Positions 11,635 through 26,300 of a DNA stretch of 64,000 nucleotides are shown here, piece after piece; the stretch's first letter is position 1; each line of letters opens with the position of its first letter. Made by a program: the position numbers and the translations under genes. This stretch comes from Saxidomus purpurata (lineage: Eukaryota; Mollusca; Bivalvia; Venerida; Veneridae): positions 31,433,550-31,497,549 of the forward strand of contig JAFMSR010000012.1 of assembly GCA_022818135.1 (NCBI GenBank). The letters run 5' to 3'. A model generated the notes under the pieces. It did not search any database, had not been told where the DNA came from, and was given only the letters and a program-made list of their open reading frames with translations.

Positions 11635-14600
11635 GTAAGTTGAATATACAGTGTATTTGATAAAACCCAGCCATTTGAAGACTTTTTTTAAATTTCTGGG
11701 TTGGTGAAATGGATACCTAAATCCATACCTTGTACAAACATGTCATACAACTCAGTAAGAATCCATACAGTGTATGTCATAGATCCAAGCAAGAATCCAT
11801 ACAGTGTATGTCATAGAGCCAAGCAAGAATCCATACAGTGTATGTCATAGAGCCCAGCCAGTCAAAGTCTTGCTTTGTCAAGGTGAGTTGAATGGACACC
11901 TAAATTCATACAGCAAATGTCATACAAGCCTGCCTATGCCGCCAGTCGACCTGTTATGATCACATACCTGGTAAGTGGAATGGACACCATAAAGTTAATG
12001 TCATACAACCTAGCCAGTCAAACAGTTATCTTATATAAGACAGTGGAATGGGCACCTAAATCCATACAATGTACTCAGTTTGTTAAACACCTTTCTCTCG
12101 GACTGTAGGATATTTTTTATGTAGCAACAGATTTTGAGATTACAGTAAATATGCTCAAGTACACAGGAAGTTCTGTTATAATCTGTCAAATAATTTATAC
12201 ATGTATTTTTTTTACGTTTTTGTAACAATGAAGAGGGCCTGGTAGGATGTTAGTTATTGAAGTTAATTTGAATTGACATTTTTCAGGTGTGATGGTAGTA
12301 TAGAACTGTGGAGTGTAAAAGATGGCTGGTACCAGGAAGAGGTTATAAACTGTTCCTTCTTCAACATTCAATCTGTAAAAGTTATTAAAATGGTCTTCAG
12401 ACAGTTTTATCAGTTCTTCAAATTTGGGCTTTGGCTTTACAGTCAGGATATGTTACACAGAATAGTGTTTGGAGTGTGTCTTACCAACACATTCTGGTTT
12501 ATTGAACATACTTAAGTAAAAAATATATTGGGGATCATGGCAAGGAATATCCAGATACAAGTATCCAATATAGATATCCGAGTATTTGGTAAATGCGGCA
12601 AAAAACACCAAAACATATTTTAATTAAAACCCTAAATAATTATGATTTGCTTTCATGGTACAATGGCCTTGGCAAGTTAAAAAATCCTGCATTTTGCTTT
12701 TAAGATATATAGTTTTGGTCACATTGGGTATTAAGTAAGTCATGTATGCAGGTGAGTGATATATGGCCTTCTTGGCCCTCTTGTTTAATAATTTTAATGA
12801 TTGTACAATTTAGATAATTCCTGGAGTAGAAGATCAGTCAATAGAGGACCTTGTGTGGCAAGGTAGCAGGTTGTTTAGTGCAGGTCTTGATGGTCATATT
12901 AGAGAAATAGATCTTGTTAGGCTTAGTGTAAAGGTAGGTAACTCTGTCACACTCTGTATCCATGTGACAGCAAGAATGGTAAATAACTAAATATAATCAC
13001 TTGAACAAGTTTATATGTGTTCATTTAGCTCTAGAACAGTGCAACCAGATGCAGTCTGGTAGAGCTGATAGGTACAATCTTGGAATTATTGCTTTATACC
13101 ATTGTTAGTCATTGTGAGGGAAAATAAACAGGTGAAATCTTTGGAACTTGTCACATGTTGCTTGTACAGTACAGGCCTGGAGGATTATGCAAAAAACGCG
13201 AAGTGTGGAGTGAGTAGAAAAAACGTGACTTCGCGTAACTCGGAGAAAAACAAAAATGACTCCATTGAATGGAGTGACTTCACAGCCGTTTGGAGTGAAA
13301 ATTTCGAACGCGGGACTTCGCGTTTCTCAGAGTATTTTGGAGTGACTTCGCATGAAAATATTTATTAATTAAGATATTGGTAAAGCACACCTGTAAAAGC
13401 AAGCTGTTGAATTTAGATCCATTGAATCACAAAGGTCGAATCAGACATCGCCGCCGACGTTTTTCGTTGATAATTGTCGCTACTGTTTGCAGTATTATGT
13501 TGTTTTTGTTTGTTGTTTCAAAAAGCATTGAGTTATTTTTTTGTCAGAACTTAAAATATTTATCACCTTTATGATGATTTAGAATATTTATTTCCATTTA
13601 AAAATTCCGATGTAATTGGTCTCTTAGCATTGTCACTCGCGATTGGTGTGAAAAATATGGCCTGTCGTACTAATTCAGTCAATTTTGAATTTGTTTGCAA
13701 ATCCAAGCTGTGTGACACCTCTGAGTTGTGAATGCACAAAGTATTTATCAATTAACATTCCAAATTGTTCTGTATTTAAATCAAAATGTTCTGTTTTAAA
13801 GAAAATCGCGGCGTTCCAGTGTGTCCATTTTTTTTGGTCATTAATTGTTTCATCAACTATCAAAGCCAACGTTTTTCCAGTGACAATTTTCTACTATTTA
13901 TTCTAATGAATAACCTTTTCCGAAATAATTTTTTTACTTCAACCTGTTTTATACATAGAGATAAGGCTGCAGGTGTTATGAGATCAAAGAACAAAAGCTG
14001 ACGCACATTGTACATGTGAGTTTTGTTTGATCTTAGTGAAGCACGTGGCATCAAACAGACCGAGATATTTGACAGTTTGAGACATGAAAAAGTAATTCTA
14101 GACAATAGTCTGATAATTTTGGATTATAGAAATAATAGTTGGGAATAGTTGATGTTATGAGTAAGTTTTATTTTTGATGATAAAAAATATTGAACACTCT
14201 ATATAAATGTGCATTGGTCGGCAAATATTTGTGAATGTAATATGCATACAACTCAAAAACATTTTACATGTAGACACATTTCTACAGCACATAATAAATT
14301 TGATTTTTATGTCCCGTAAACCTGTTCATTTACCTGTAAAACCACGCGAAGTGCCGCGATTTTACTCCCGCGAAGTGACGCAATATTTCTCCAGACTCGA
14401 AGTCACTTCAGGCACTCCAAGCTCACTGGAAGTCACGTTATTTTTCCCCAAGTTATTCACGCGAAGTGTGGCATGAAAAACTCCACACTTCGCGATTTTT
14501 GCATAATCCTCCAGGCCTGTACTGTACATATACTGTTTGATTTTTTTTATATTTTCCATTTAAAATCCAATGTTGCCCACAACACTGGAGTCATAGGCAA

Positions 14601-17600
14601 TAGAGTAAGAGCTTCAGCATGCAAGCTGATAACCTCAAGTCCTTTAGTATCTGCTTTGGAACAGAGGTATTGGCGGTTATATACACATATAGAACTATAA
14701 ATTGAATACAATTGATAGCAAAGAATTGTAAATTTGTTTTAAATTTTTCATTGCTTAGTAACTATGGTTTACAGACATTTTTTTCCAAATCATTGTGTTA
14801 AAGTAACTGTTATTTGTTTGAATGCAATGGTAACTGATATACTTCCTGCTGGATTTCAGAAGTGTTGTCCTTCCAATGCTGGTCCAGTCTGGTGTTTGAC
14901 CTCTAATTCAGCAGGAACCAGACTCGCTGTAAGTAGTTTACCTAAAATTTCTTAGAACCAGTCTAGCAGTGACATGTCTTTTACCCGTAATTTTCGTGGC
15001 GCATGAATAGTTTCTCACTTCTCTGATATCTTTCCTTTCTTGATAACTGTTTGTATGAAGACTAGTAATGCCATAATGGAAACGTTGATGTGTAACTATT
15101 GTTCATGTAAGTACAGAAGAAAAATTTAAGTCAGGCATTAGAAATACATGTGATAGAAACATACATGAAAAATCATGTATTTTCTTTTGAAATTGGGCAA
15201 AAACTCTTACATTTTCTAACATTTTATGCATATATTTTTTTTTTCTGCATATATACCGTATATCGGGTTATTTTCGCGTACATCAAATTTTGCGATTTTG
15301 GTCCTGTTTTAATTTTAGCGATTCTAATTTTCACGATTTTAAACAAGTTGATTTTGATTTTCGTTTTTGACTAAGGGGCAATTAACCATGACATCGTTTT
15401 ATAATTGAAAGGAAAAACTTTGTGACAGTGCTATAAACCGGTATCTCGAACGCCCGTTTCCTTTATTTGTTTGCTAAAATTAAAAATAAATAGTAACACA
15501 TCATGTATATTCATTGAATGAATAGCATTTATGGTGCATCGATAATGACTTTCGCACTTTTGCGGAGATAGTTTTTACAGGTTTTAACTGTTTTAATGCT
15601 CAATTATCTAAAAGAGGTTAGTATTCAACACCTGTCCTGATATCGCATTCAAGTAAGTAAGGTAAACAACTGACACCTTATTTAATATGATAATTATACA
15701 GTTTGTGCAAGATAATGAGCTAATCGTGATACATGTATAACACGATTGCGGAACTTACAATTTCGCGAAATGCTGTACTAAATTTTCACTGATTCTAAAG
15801 TTCGCGATTTTCACTGCTCGCGAATATAGCGAAAATTAGACACACGCGAAAAAAACCCGATATACGGTATTTAAATTTAGCTTAAATAATAGCTTCATTT
15901 TTTCATATGTGAAATATTTAGATTTTTAATTGACCGTGTTCTTTGAATAGTTTAGAATTTTGAAATAGTTTAGAATGTTTTTTTTTCTGAAATTGTGTAG
16001 GCTGGTACTGAGGATGGCTGTGTGGTGTTACTAGACACAGAGTATGGTGCTCTGGAGTATCTGAGTAGATTCAACTCCCAGGAAAGTAAGTAGATCACGC
16101 TTAATGGTGGTGTATAGAGTGTTTTGAACAGTTTTATTTCTGAGGATACAAACGGCAACATCCTTATGTTAGAGGTAGTAAGCTGTATATACTCTGATTG
16201 GTTCTGTTCAAAGCATAAGTCCCATAATAACTGGTTCATAGAGTTATTGCCCTTTGATTACTTAGAACTTACTGGTAGATACTTTACTTGTTTTCCGTGG
16301 ATGAACATTCATTGGTTCTCTGTTACTTGAACATTTTTTATTTAAATCCACATTGAAAGAAAGCAGACAGTATGTTTACCCATTTTCTTAAACAGAAATA
16401 TAATCTAAATTTTACCAAACTTTGAAACTTCTCAGACAAAATATAACAAAAAAGTTAATCTGAATTTCTAAATGTTAGGCCGTATATTGAGTGTATCATG
16501 GCATCCTGTTGAAGACGTGATAGTGACAGGCGGTATTGACAACATACGTGTATGGAGTGTATCCTCGGGTAAAGCTATGCAACGGCTTACAGTCGCAAGA
16601 ACAGACAAAAACAAGGAGACTGTGATATGGTCTGTGATCTGCCTCAGGTAAGGCTTGATTCCTCTTTGAAAGTTAACACATGTCTCTATTATATCAATGA
16701 AAACTGTTGATTATTCGGCAGATTTGAATTTTTTTTATAAGTATATCTGTAAGAGATGGGTGAAAAGTAATTGAGAGGTTGGAGCATTCTTGCTGGAGAC
16801 AATTTATCTCGTCATTTTGATTACCAACTTTTGCTGCATTTTGACCTCTCCATATCTGTGGACATAATATTTATTACATATTATGTGATGTGAGTATAGG
16901 CTGAGTGATTTCCTAGCTCTGACAGCAACTTGGTTTTACAAGTAGCTTTTTAGCTCACCTTCCACAAAGTGCCAGCGTTAGCTATTAGGACATCTCATTG
17001 TCCAGACGTCCATCTGGTCATCCACCATTTCCTTCAAATGACATTTCCTCTGTACCACATGTCCAATGTTGATGAAACATAGCAGGGATGTTCCTTGCAT
17101 GAAGCTCAACTTATTAGAGAATTCCATTTCATGCAAAAATCTGGTTGTATGGTAAAAAATAGGAAAAGCTTTAAGAACTTCTCAAAACCACAAGGCCCAG
17201 AGCATGGATATGTTTGTATTTTGTGTGTTGCACTGTCTGGTGGACCTCTATCTAGAGTTTTCTAATTATGGCCTAGGGTCAAAATTGGTGCAGGGGGGAT
17301 GAGGATGGTTTTGGCGATGAAGGTGTGTGTTTTACATAAAATCTTCTTGCTGGAAACTGTAAGGGGTAAAACTTGGTATTTGGTGTGTAGCATTGTGATG
17401 TGATCCTGTATCATGTGTGTTTAAAGCAAACACCCTGGGGACAAACTCTTCTTGTACAAAAGAGTGATTTGTAGACTTTAGATATTTAATAAGATAGATT
17501 GCCTTGTTGTCTTTTACAAAGATTGTTCAAATTGTGCCCCTAGGGTCAAAACTGGACCTGCCCATTTTACCTACTTCTTTGGTTTTGAAGCATATGGACC

Positions 17601-20275
17601 ATGTGCTAAGTTTTGCAAATAGATTTCAATGCTTACCTAGGATGACTTTGACCTGTTGATCTACAGTCTTGTTTTAGAAGTTACAGTCATGAAATTTGGA
17701 CCATGTGTGTAAATTTTGTGTACACAAATTCTTTAATGTTTTTCCTTTTGTTCCTTTGCATTGATAATCTTTGAATTTAAAATAACAGGAAGCCTTTACA
17801 TAGACTTCAAAACATAATAATCCTGGTCAGTGATAGCTTTAGTTTTAACAGGTGGGCAGTTTACCCAACTATTGTTCCTGGGAAGAACCAGTACTAGAAC
17901 CCTATCTGCCATAAGAAACTGCCAACTTTCTCACATTGAGAGACAGCAGGACTCAAACCTATGACCCTCAATCAATGAGAGGTTACAGTGACTCTAATCA
18001 TGTGAATATGGAGGCGGTTTTTGTATGACTTGGGCTTCTTTTAGACTTAAAAGCGGTCATTTAAATATCATTGATTGTAATTGGACCACATGTTGAGATC
18101 ATAGAACACATGTTGAGATCATAGAACACATCATGAGATCATAGAACACACATTGAGATCATAGAACAAAGATTGGTTGAGATCAGGAAAGCTATGCAGA
18201 TTGTTACTGTTTGTCTTTGATCCACAGATTGAAGTTTAATATACTTAAATATTCCCACAGAGAAAGGGAATAATTAAAAAGCATGTTAGAATTCCTGTTT
18301 CCGTGATTTCAGTGATATGACAATTGTAAGTGGTGACTCCAGGGGGAAGACTAGTTTCTGGAATGGCAAACAGGGCACGCTGATAAAGGTAGAGTTTTTG
18401 AAACACAATCATTTATTGCTTGATGAATTATTGAGTTTATACTGACTAAGCAACAATCATTTGGGAAAAAGATAACAGTTTATCTTCAGAAATCAAACGT
18501 TTTCATTATGAATTGTATTGAAACTGCCAGTATAAATGTGCATTCTGTTTGATCACTTTGTGACAGATGTTTTCATTATGAAGGTGACAGTTTACAAATG
18601 AGGCAACCTGGTGTATTAACAGATTCACAGTAGAAATCTTAAAAGAGTCCTTCAATAAAGTTAAAGGGTGAAAAAGCTGCATAAATGGAGATGTTTGTAT
18701 TTAGGAAAAAAGTAATCTGGTAGACACACCACTTTTGGAAAATGTTCCCCACTTCCACTTTTAAGATACTTAGTCAAGATAAAGAAATAAATGTTGTGTC
18801 AATATGTAAAAGAAGGTATAGCTCTTTTAATTTTCATGTTAACTAAACTAACATAAATACACCAGTTTTTAGCTCGACTTTTCAAAGAAAAGGGGAGCTG
18901 TCCTACTCACCCCGGCGTCAGCGTTGGTGTCACACCTTGGTTAAGTTTTTCGTACCACCCCCCTTTATTTCAAAAGTATTAGAGGTATGGCTTTGAAACT
19001 TACCATACTTGTTTACCATCATAACCTCCATCTACAGACAAGAGTACATAACTCTGTCAAGGTTTTTGTCAGAATTATGGCCCTTTTTTGACTTAGAAAG
19101 TGTATTGAGCTTGGTTAAGTTTTTCGTACCACCTCACTTTATTTCAAAACCATTGGAGGTATTGCTTTGAAACTAACCATACTTGTTTACCATCATGACC
19201 TACATCAACAGACAAGAGTACATAACTCTGTCAAGGTTTTTGACAGAATTATGCCCCTTTTTTACTTAGAAAATACATTGAATATGGGTAGAATCCACTT
19301 ATAGCCTTAACCCTTTGAGATATTGCTTTGAAACTTTGAATGCTTGTTTACATCATTACCCCCATCTGTAGGCAAGAGAAGGTAACTCTGTCAGGGATTT
19401 GTTTTAAAAATTAAGGCCCTTTATAGACTTAGAATCTTGGTTAAGTTTTTTGTACCAGTCCACTTTTTGACTAAACTGTTTGAGATATTAATTTGAAAGT
19501 TGGAATATTTGTAAACTATCATGATCCCAAAACATGGGCAGGAGAAGGTAATTCTGTCAAGGTTTTTATTAACCAGGTTTTCCGAAGGAAAAATCCTGGT
19601 TATTAGATTGAGGTACGTCGGCGGATGGGTAGGCGGGAGTAAACAATTTCTTCTGTGCGCAACTCCTACATTTCTCAACGGATTTCAACCAAACTTTCAC
19701 AGAAGTATTGTCATGAAGTGCCCTGGCGCATATTGTCAGGGTTTTGTGATTTGGTCACTTTTGACCTAATTATGGCCCTTTGTTTTTTTTTCACATATGT
19801 AATTCTTCTGTGCGCAACTCCTTCTACACTTCTCAAGGGATTTCAACCAAACTTTCACAGAATTATTGTCACCAAGTGCCCTGGCGCATATTGTCTGGGT
19901 TTTGTGATTTGATCATTTTTGACAGAATTATGGGCCTTTGTTTTTTTCCACATAATGTAATATATAGAGAGAAATACTCTTCTTTGCACTCCTACATGCT
20001 CAAGGGATTTCAACCAAACTTTCACAGAACTATAATTGTGAACTAAAGAATTTTGAATATATAATGTTATGCCCCTGGTCGTCCGTCTGTCCGTGCGTTA
20101 GCAATTTTGTGTCTCCTTATTTAAGTATATATAAAAGGGAGAATACTCTGTTATTATAAAAGGGAGAATACTCTGTTATTACTGTCTATTTTTAGAATAG
20201 ATTACCAGTCCTGTATACTTTGGAGTATTCTGTTAATTTCTCATGAGACCAGCGGTTCAAACCCCACACAGAGCA

Positions 20276-20316
<41 letters not shown>

Positions 20317-23300
20317 TTGCCTGAATTATGGCCCTTTGCTTTTTTCCACATATGTTATATATAGAAGAATACTGTCACGCCCCCTCCCCCCTACATTTCT
20401 CAAGATATTTGACGCGTCTGCCAGCAGACTGGAAAATGAAAACCTGGTTTTGTGACAATTTCCTGTCACTTGTTTAAATTATGGCCCTTTTTGACTTAGA
20501 AACTCAGTTAAAATTTTCATTCTTGTCCACTTGTTGACTTAACCATTTGAGATATTACTTTGAAAGTTGGAGTACTTATGTACCATCATGAGACCTATCT
20601 GTAAGCAAGAGAAGATAACTCTGTGAAAATGTTTCTTGATTTGTACTTAGAAATTCCTAGTTAAAGTCTTGTGTGCCCTTAACTGTCAAAGTTTTGTTTT
20701 ATAGGCAAGCACTAAAAAGTCGAGCGCGCTGTCCTACTGACAACTTTTGTTGGTTTAACCTGTCATTTTATAGATACGTGCTTGGTAAATTAAGTGTAAG
20801 TAAAGCTGGTTTGTGTAAACAGATTATTTAGAGACTAGAAATTTGTTACTATATTTTAGAGCATACAGAGTCATAAGGCAGACGTATACTGTCTGGCAGT
20901 AGATTCCACAGAAACAGTCGTAGTGTCTTCTGGTATAGACTCGGCTGTCGTGCAGTTTAACTACATTGCTGCACGTGAAAACAGTGACTGGCGAGATTGG
21001 GTGGGGACACTTGTACACAATCAGCACTCACATGACGTGCGAGCCGTTCAGATGGTGAACAAGTCTATAGTCACGGGAGGTAAGGCATTGTCTCTGTCTT
21101 GCTGGGAATATGTGTAAAATGATAAAGTGATAATGACAATTCTCACTTACCAGTTTCAGATATAATGTGTTTGTATAAACTGCATCTTGTATATAATTTT
21201 TTTCAATCCTGCATGTGGAGATTTAAACAAGTTGTCACAATTACATTAAGGAAGTTTAGGGGGTATATAGGAGTCCCCTGGTGGTTGGTTGGTCGTGGTA
21301 AAGCATTTCTTGTTAGGATTTTATTTCATCGAGTGAGCTTCGAAAATAGTATTTTCACTTGTTTGCCAGGAGTGAAAATACTATTTTCGAAGATCACTAG
21401 AAATAAAAATACATCTTACACAAAAACAAACAAATATCCTCTATTTATATTGATTTAAAGAACAACTGACGGATTAGTAGGATAGCAACAGAAGTATTTA
21501 AAAAGTTGTCAAGACTTCTCATTGGTGTAAGCTGTTTCATATTTTTATGCCCCCCTTAGAAGATGTGCAGGTATATTGCTATGCAATTGTTGGTTGATCA
21601 GTAGATCTGTGGTTTCCACACAATAACTTGTGCAGGCTTTGACCTAGAGGTCTAAACTTGGTAGGGACATTTGTCATGGACAACGGACGAACCCTCACTG
21701 GGTCAAAGGACAAGGTCACAGTGACATTGCATTACAGAAACCATTTCCTCTCAATACCTGCAAAATGGTTTGACCTAAGATCTTCAAACTTGCCAGGGTT
21801 GTAGTTTTTAGCTCGACTTTTCGAAGAAATGGCGAGCTATCTTACTTGAGTCTGCGTCCACATTCGTGTTGGTGTCACACCTTGGTTAAGTTTTTCGTAC
21901 CACCCAACTTTATTTCAAAACCATTTGAGGTATTGTTTTGAAACTTACCATACTTGTTTACCGTCATAACCTCCATCAACAGACAAGAGTACATAACTCT
22001 GTCAAGGTTTTTGTCAGAATTATGGCCTTTTTTCGACTTAGAAAGTGCATTGAGCTTGGTTAAGTTTTTCGTACCACCTCACTTTATTTCAAAACCATTA
22101 CAGGTATTGCTTTGAAACTTACCATACTTATTTACCATCATTACTTCCATCCACAGACAAGAGAACATAACGCTGAAAAGGTTTTTGTCAGAATTATGAC
22201 CCTTTTTTGACTTAGAAAATACATTAAATAGGGGTAAAATCCACTATAGTTACTACTAATGACTTAACCCTTTGAGATATTGCTTTGAAAGTTGAAATAC
22301 TTGTTTGCATCGTTACCCCCATATGTAGGCAAGAGAAGGTAACTCTGTCAAGGATTTTTTAAAAATTAAGGCCCTTTATCGACTTAGAATCTCGGTTAAG
22401 TTTTTCGTACCAGTCCATTTTTTGACTGAATTGTTTGAGATATTACTTTGAAAGTTGGAATACTTGTTTACCATCATGATCCCCAAACATAGGCAGGGGA
22501 TGGTAACTCTGTCAAGGATTATATTTGAATTATGGCCCTTCTTGACTTAGAATCTCAGTTAAAATTTTCATTCTTTTCCACTTGTTGACTTAACCATTTG
22601 GGATATGACTTTAAAAGTTGGAATACTTATGTACCATCATGAATCTTATCTGTAAGCAAGAGAAGATAACTCTGTGGAAATGTTTTTTGATTTGTACTTA
22701 CAGATTCCTAGTTAAAGTCTTGTGTGCAACTTGAACTGTCATGCACATATATCAACCACTTGAAGTATTAATCTACAATTTTACTGTAGTATCCAGGGAT
22801 ATCAAACATTAAAGATTGGTAACTCTTGACTTAATATCTTGCTACAGATCCTTGTTTTGCCTTTAACTGTCAAAGTTTTGTTTTATTGGCAAGTGGGCTG
22901 TCATACTGACAGCTGTTGTTGAAAATAAGATGATCCTTATTGATTTTGAAATCACTGGGTCAAAGGTCACTATGGCATTGTATTAAGTCCCCCCCCCTCA
23001 ATAGCGTGAAAATGCTCCAGCTATGGTCTTTAAACTTGCTAGGAGTAAGCTTATGGAGGAAATATTATTTCAATTGACTTTGGGGTCGTTAGGTTAAAGT
23101 TTAAGGTCACATGGGGGGCATAAGTGTTTACAAACATCTTTGGTTTGTTTAAATATTGCAGGTGTTGACACAAACTTAATAGAGTTCAGTTTGACAGCAC
23201 CAGGCAGTGAGAGTGGACATAGACGAACATCTCAAAACAAATGGAAACGTATACCTGCTGTTCCTCAGGTAATATACCAATATGCTTTGTTCAGTGTGTA

Positions 23301-26300
23301 CAATATGTACTAGACCGCCATTCTTCATAAGAAACTGTCATTTACTTGCTGGGTTTTGTTTCATCACACTCCATCAGTGAAACTTTAAGTGTTTTCAAGT
23401 CAGCAACAGTAACTGCTCAACCATGGAGGTGGGTGGTAAAAGAGGGTGAAAGAACTGATAAAGAAACTCTGGGTTAGCTGACATTTTGATTATATCTTAC
23501 TGAAATGCCTTTTAGATTGTTGGGCACATAGCTGCCCTTCATTCGTCAAGATATAACATTCGATTTAATAACATAAAAAAATTAATCATCATATTTATTT
23601 ACTTTTTAATACCAAAATATATAAAGATAATTATTGAATTAATGCATTCTGAAAGGGGCTAATATCTGCCTTTGAAAAAATTTGAAGGGGCTAATGTCCT
23701 AGGGGCTAAAATCTGTTTACCAAGTTTAAGGAAAACATGAAATAAACTTATCTGCACAATTCATTCAAGATAAGATAAGATAAGATAAGAAATTAGTTTA
23801 TTATAGTGACTTGTGCAGTTATACAGAACAATGACAAGTTGATTAATAGGCATATACATTAACACCTGGTCCAGTTGGCCTATAAGTCACTTAGACATAT
23901 AATCATATATGAGGTATATTCAGAATTATAGCAGATATAACGAATTGTCAAGAATGTACAATTAGTTCTAAACGTTAATTCAGATAATGCGAACACATCT
24001 TACGTATTATTTGGCATCTGGATATAGATGTTATCACAAAACACAGAAATTATGTCTTAATCTGTCACATGATCAATTACCAATTATATATGTGTACCGT
24101 ATTTTCAGAAATCTCTAGTGAAGGTGGCAGGAGATGTAAATGTCATACTGCTTCAGTACATGTATCATCTAGAAGTGTGGCGACTTGGATTTACAGATAG
24201 GACTGGTCAGTTATTGTTTGTAAATAGATAGAAAGAAGGGGTCATTGAAAAGTAGGGGCCATTAAAAAGTAGGGTCATTGGTTTAGCCTATTCACTGCAT
24301 ATATTCAATACTCCTGAAAAGATTTTCATAAAGCTTGGGACGAATGTTCATTTGATTGAGACTACAGGCAGAACCTATGTCACAACTGCAATAGCTCATG
24401 GTTAAGGTCACTCTTAGTGCTTGAAGATCAGGACGCTTTATTTACTTAACCTTGTAACGAATATTCATGGAATTTTGTACAAATGTTCATTTCATTGAGT
24501 TGATGGGCAGGACCCAGATTCCAGTCTGCTTGGACAAAGTCACACTTAGTGGTCAAAGATCATGAGATTTTATCTTTTGAACTGGTCAGATGTTGATCTT
24601 AGTGAGATGACTTGTCAGGACATATGTTGATATTGCACTGACTCAAGGTCAAAATCACTCTTTGAGGGTCAAATGTCATTAGCTTTGTTTTGGTTCACCA
24701 TGTAATGTAATTCCTGACCCACAAAGTCAGATGCCGTACATAACATAGCTTAAATGTTCACAATATTGAGGCAGTGAGTGTTTAGGGGGATATTTTAACC
24801 AGGTTGAGTTTGAATACTAGTTTACGCATTTTGTGCCCAACCAAACCTTGAGATAGGGATATTAATTTGATATACCCCTGTCCCCTTGTGCGTGCCTTTA
24901 TTCAGGTCAAAATGATGTGTCACAGACCTGCAGTATTTCAACAAGAGAGAATGTTATTTAAAATGAAGTCTCTCTCTCTCTCTATTTGCAAAAATGTCTA
25001 TAACCAGGGGTTTTGTTTTACCTACAATTGTAGTGATAAGCACTGAGTTATGGACCTTTTTACTAGAAGGGAGGCAATATTTACAAGTAGAGTGAATGAG
25101 ACAAGAAAAGTTGTTTCCCTGGTATTGTGGGATAATTCAGCTAACATCAGATAGTAAATTGATACTTTGAAACTTCAATTTAAGTAAACATGTAACATGT
25201 TTCCTATTTTTAGCTCACCTGGCTTTATCAGGGTGAGCTGTTCTAATGGATGATTGTCCGTCATCCATTGTCTGTTAACATTTAATTCAAACAACATCTT
25301 CTCTGAAACCACTGTGCCAATATTGATGAAACTATGCAGGGATGTTCCTTGCATGAAGTTCTACCAAAATTGTTCAAAGAATTCCATTCCATGTAGGACT
25401 GGTTGCTATGGCAAAAAATAGGAAAAAACTTTAAAAATCTTCTTCTCTGAAACCACAAGGCCTAAAGCTTACATATTTAGCATGTAGCATTGTCTAGTGA
25501 ACCTCTAGCAAGTGTGTTCAAATTATGACCCCTGGGTCAAAATTGACCCCGCCCAGAGGGTCACTTAGTTTTACATAGGCTTATATAGGAAAAACTTTAA
25601 AAATTTCTTCTCTGAAACCACAAGGCCTAGAGCTTAGATATTTGGCATGTAGCATTTTCTAGTGGATGTCTACCAAGATTGATTAAATTATGACCCCCCC
25701 CACCCCTGGATCACAATTGACCCTGCTGGCGGGTCACTTGGTTTTTACTCCTTCCCACAAAGTTTTGCAACTGGAAATTTTGTTTATGACTCCTTTTATA
25801 AATTGTAGAGTTAGGGCCCTTTTCATAGTGGAAAATTAGAATAAAAAGACCAGGAGATTATGTATGGATAGTGCTTCATACTGTAAAACAGGTTTTATTC
25901 GCGATCATCTAATTTTCGCTAATATTCGCGATTTCAGTACCTCGCGAATTCAAGAATGTCGTGAAAAATTCCTTATCTGAATTTAATTTTATCTGAATTT
26001 GTGGTACTTACAAACGTAACTTTTGTATGTTATGAAGTTAACTGACCGTACCTTGCCGTCTGCAAGGTATATGTTTCACCCCTTTACTCCCAATTCGTTT
26101 TCAGTCCCATGTTCGGAAACGTAAATAAACAACATGGCAGGTTGTAAATTGATCATTATCTAAGCGTCTATTAACACAGATGTGTTAAAACAATTACGGA
26201 TGACAGGTATCAATAAGGTTTTACAAGTTCTTTGTTTGTTTCACAATAACTTGTAAATCGTGTGAATTAAAATTTGTTTGCACATCTTTGGTTGTTTTCT

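Noticed and set aside
13102..14559. Two frames on opposite strands both reading STGLEDYAK, suggesting a conserved peptide
   Set aside because: They are readings of the same terminal inverted repeat of the TA-flanked element, not genes.
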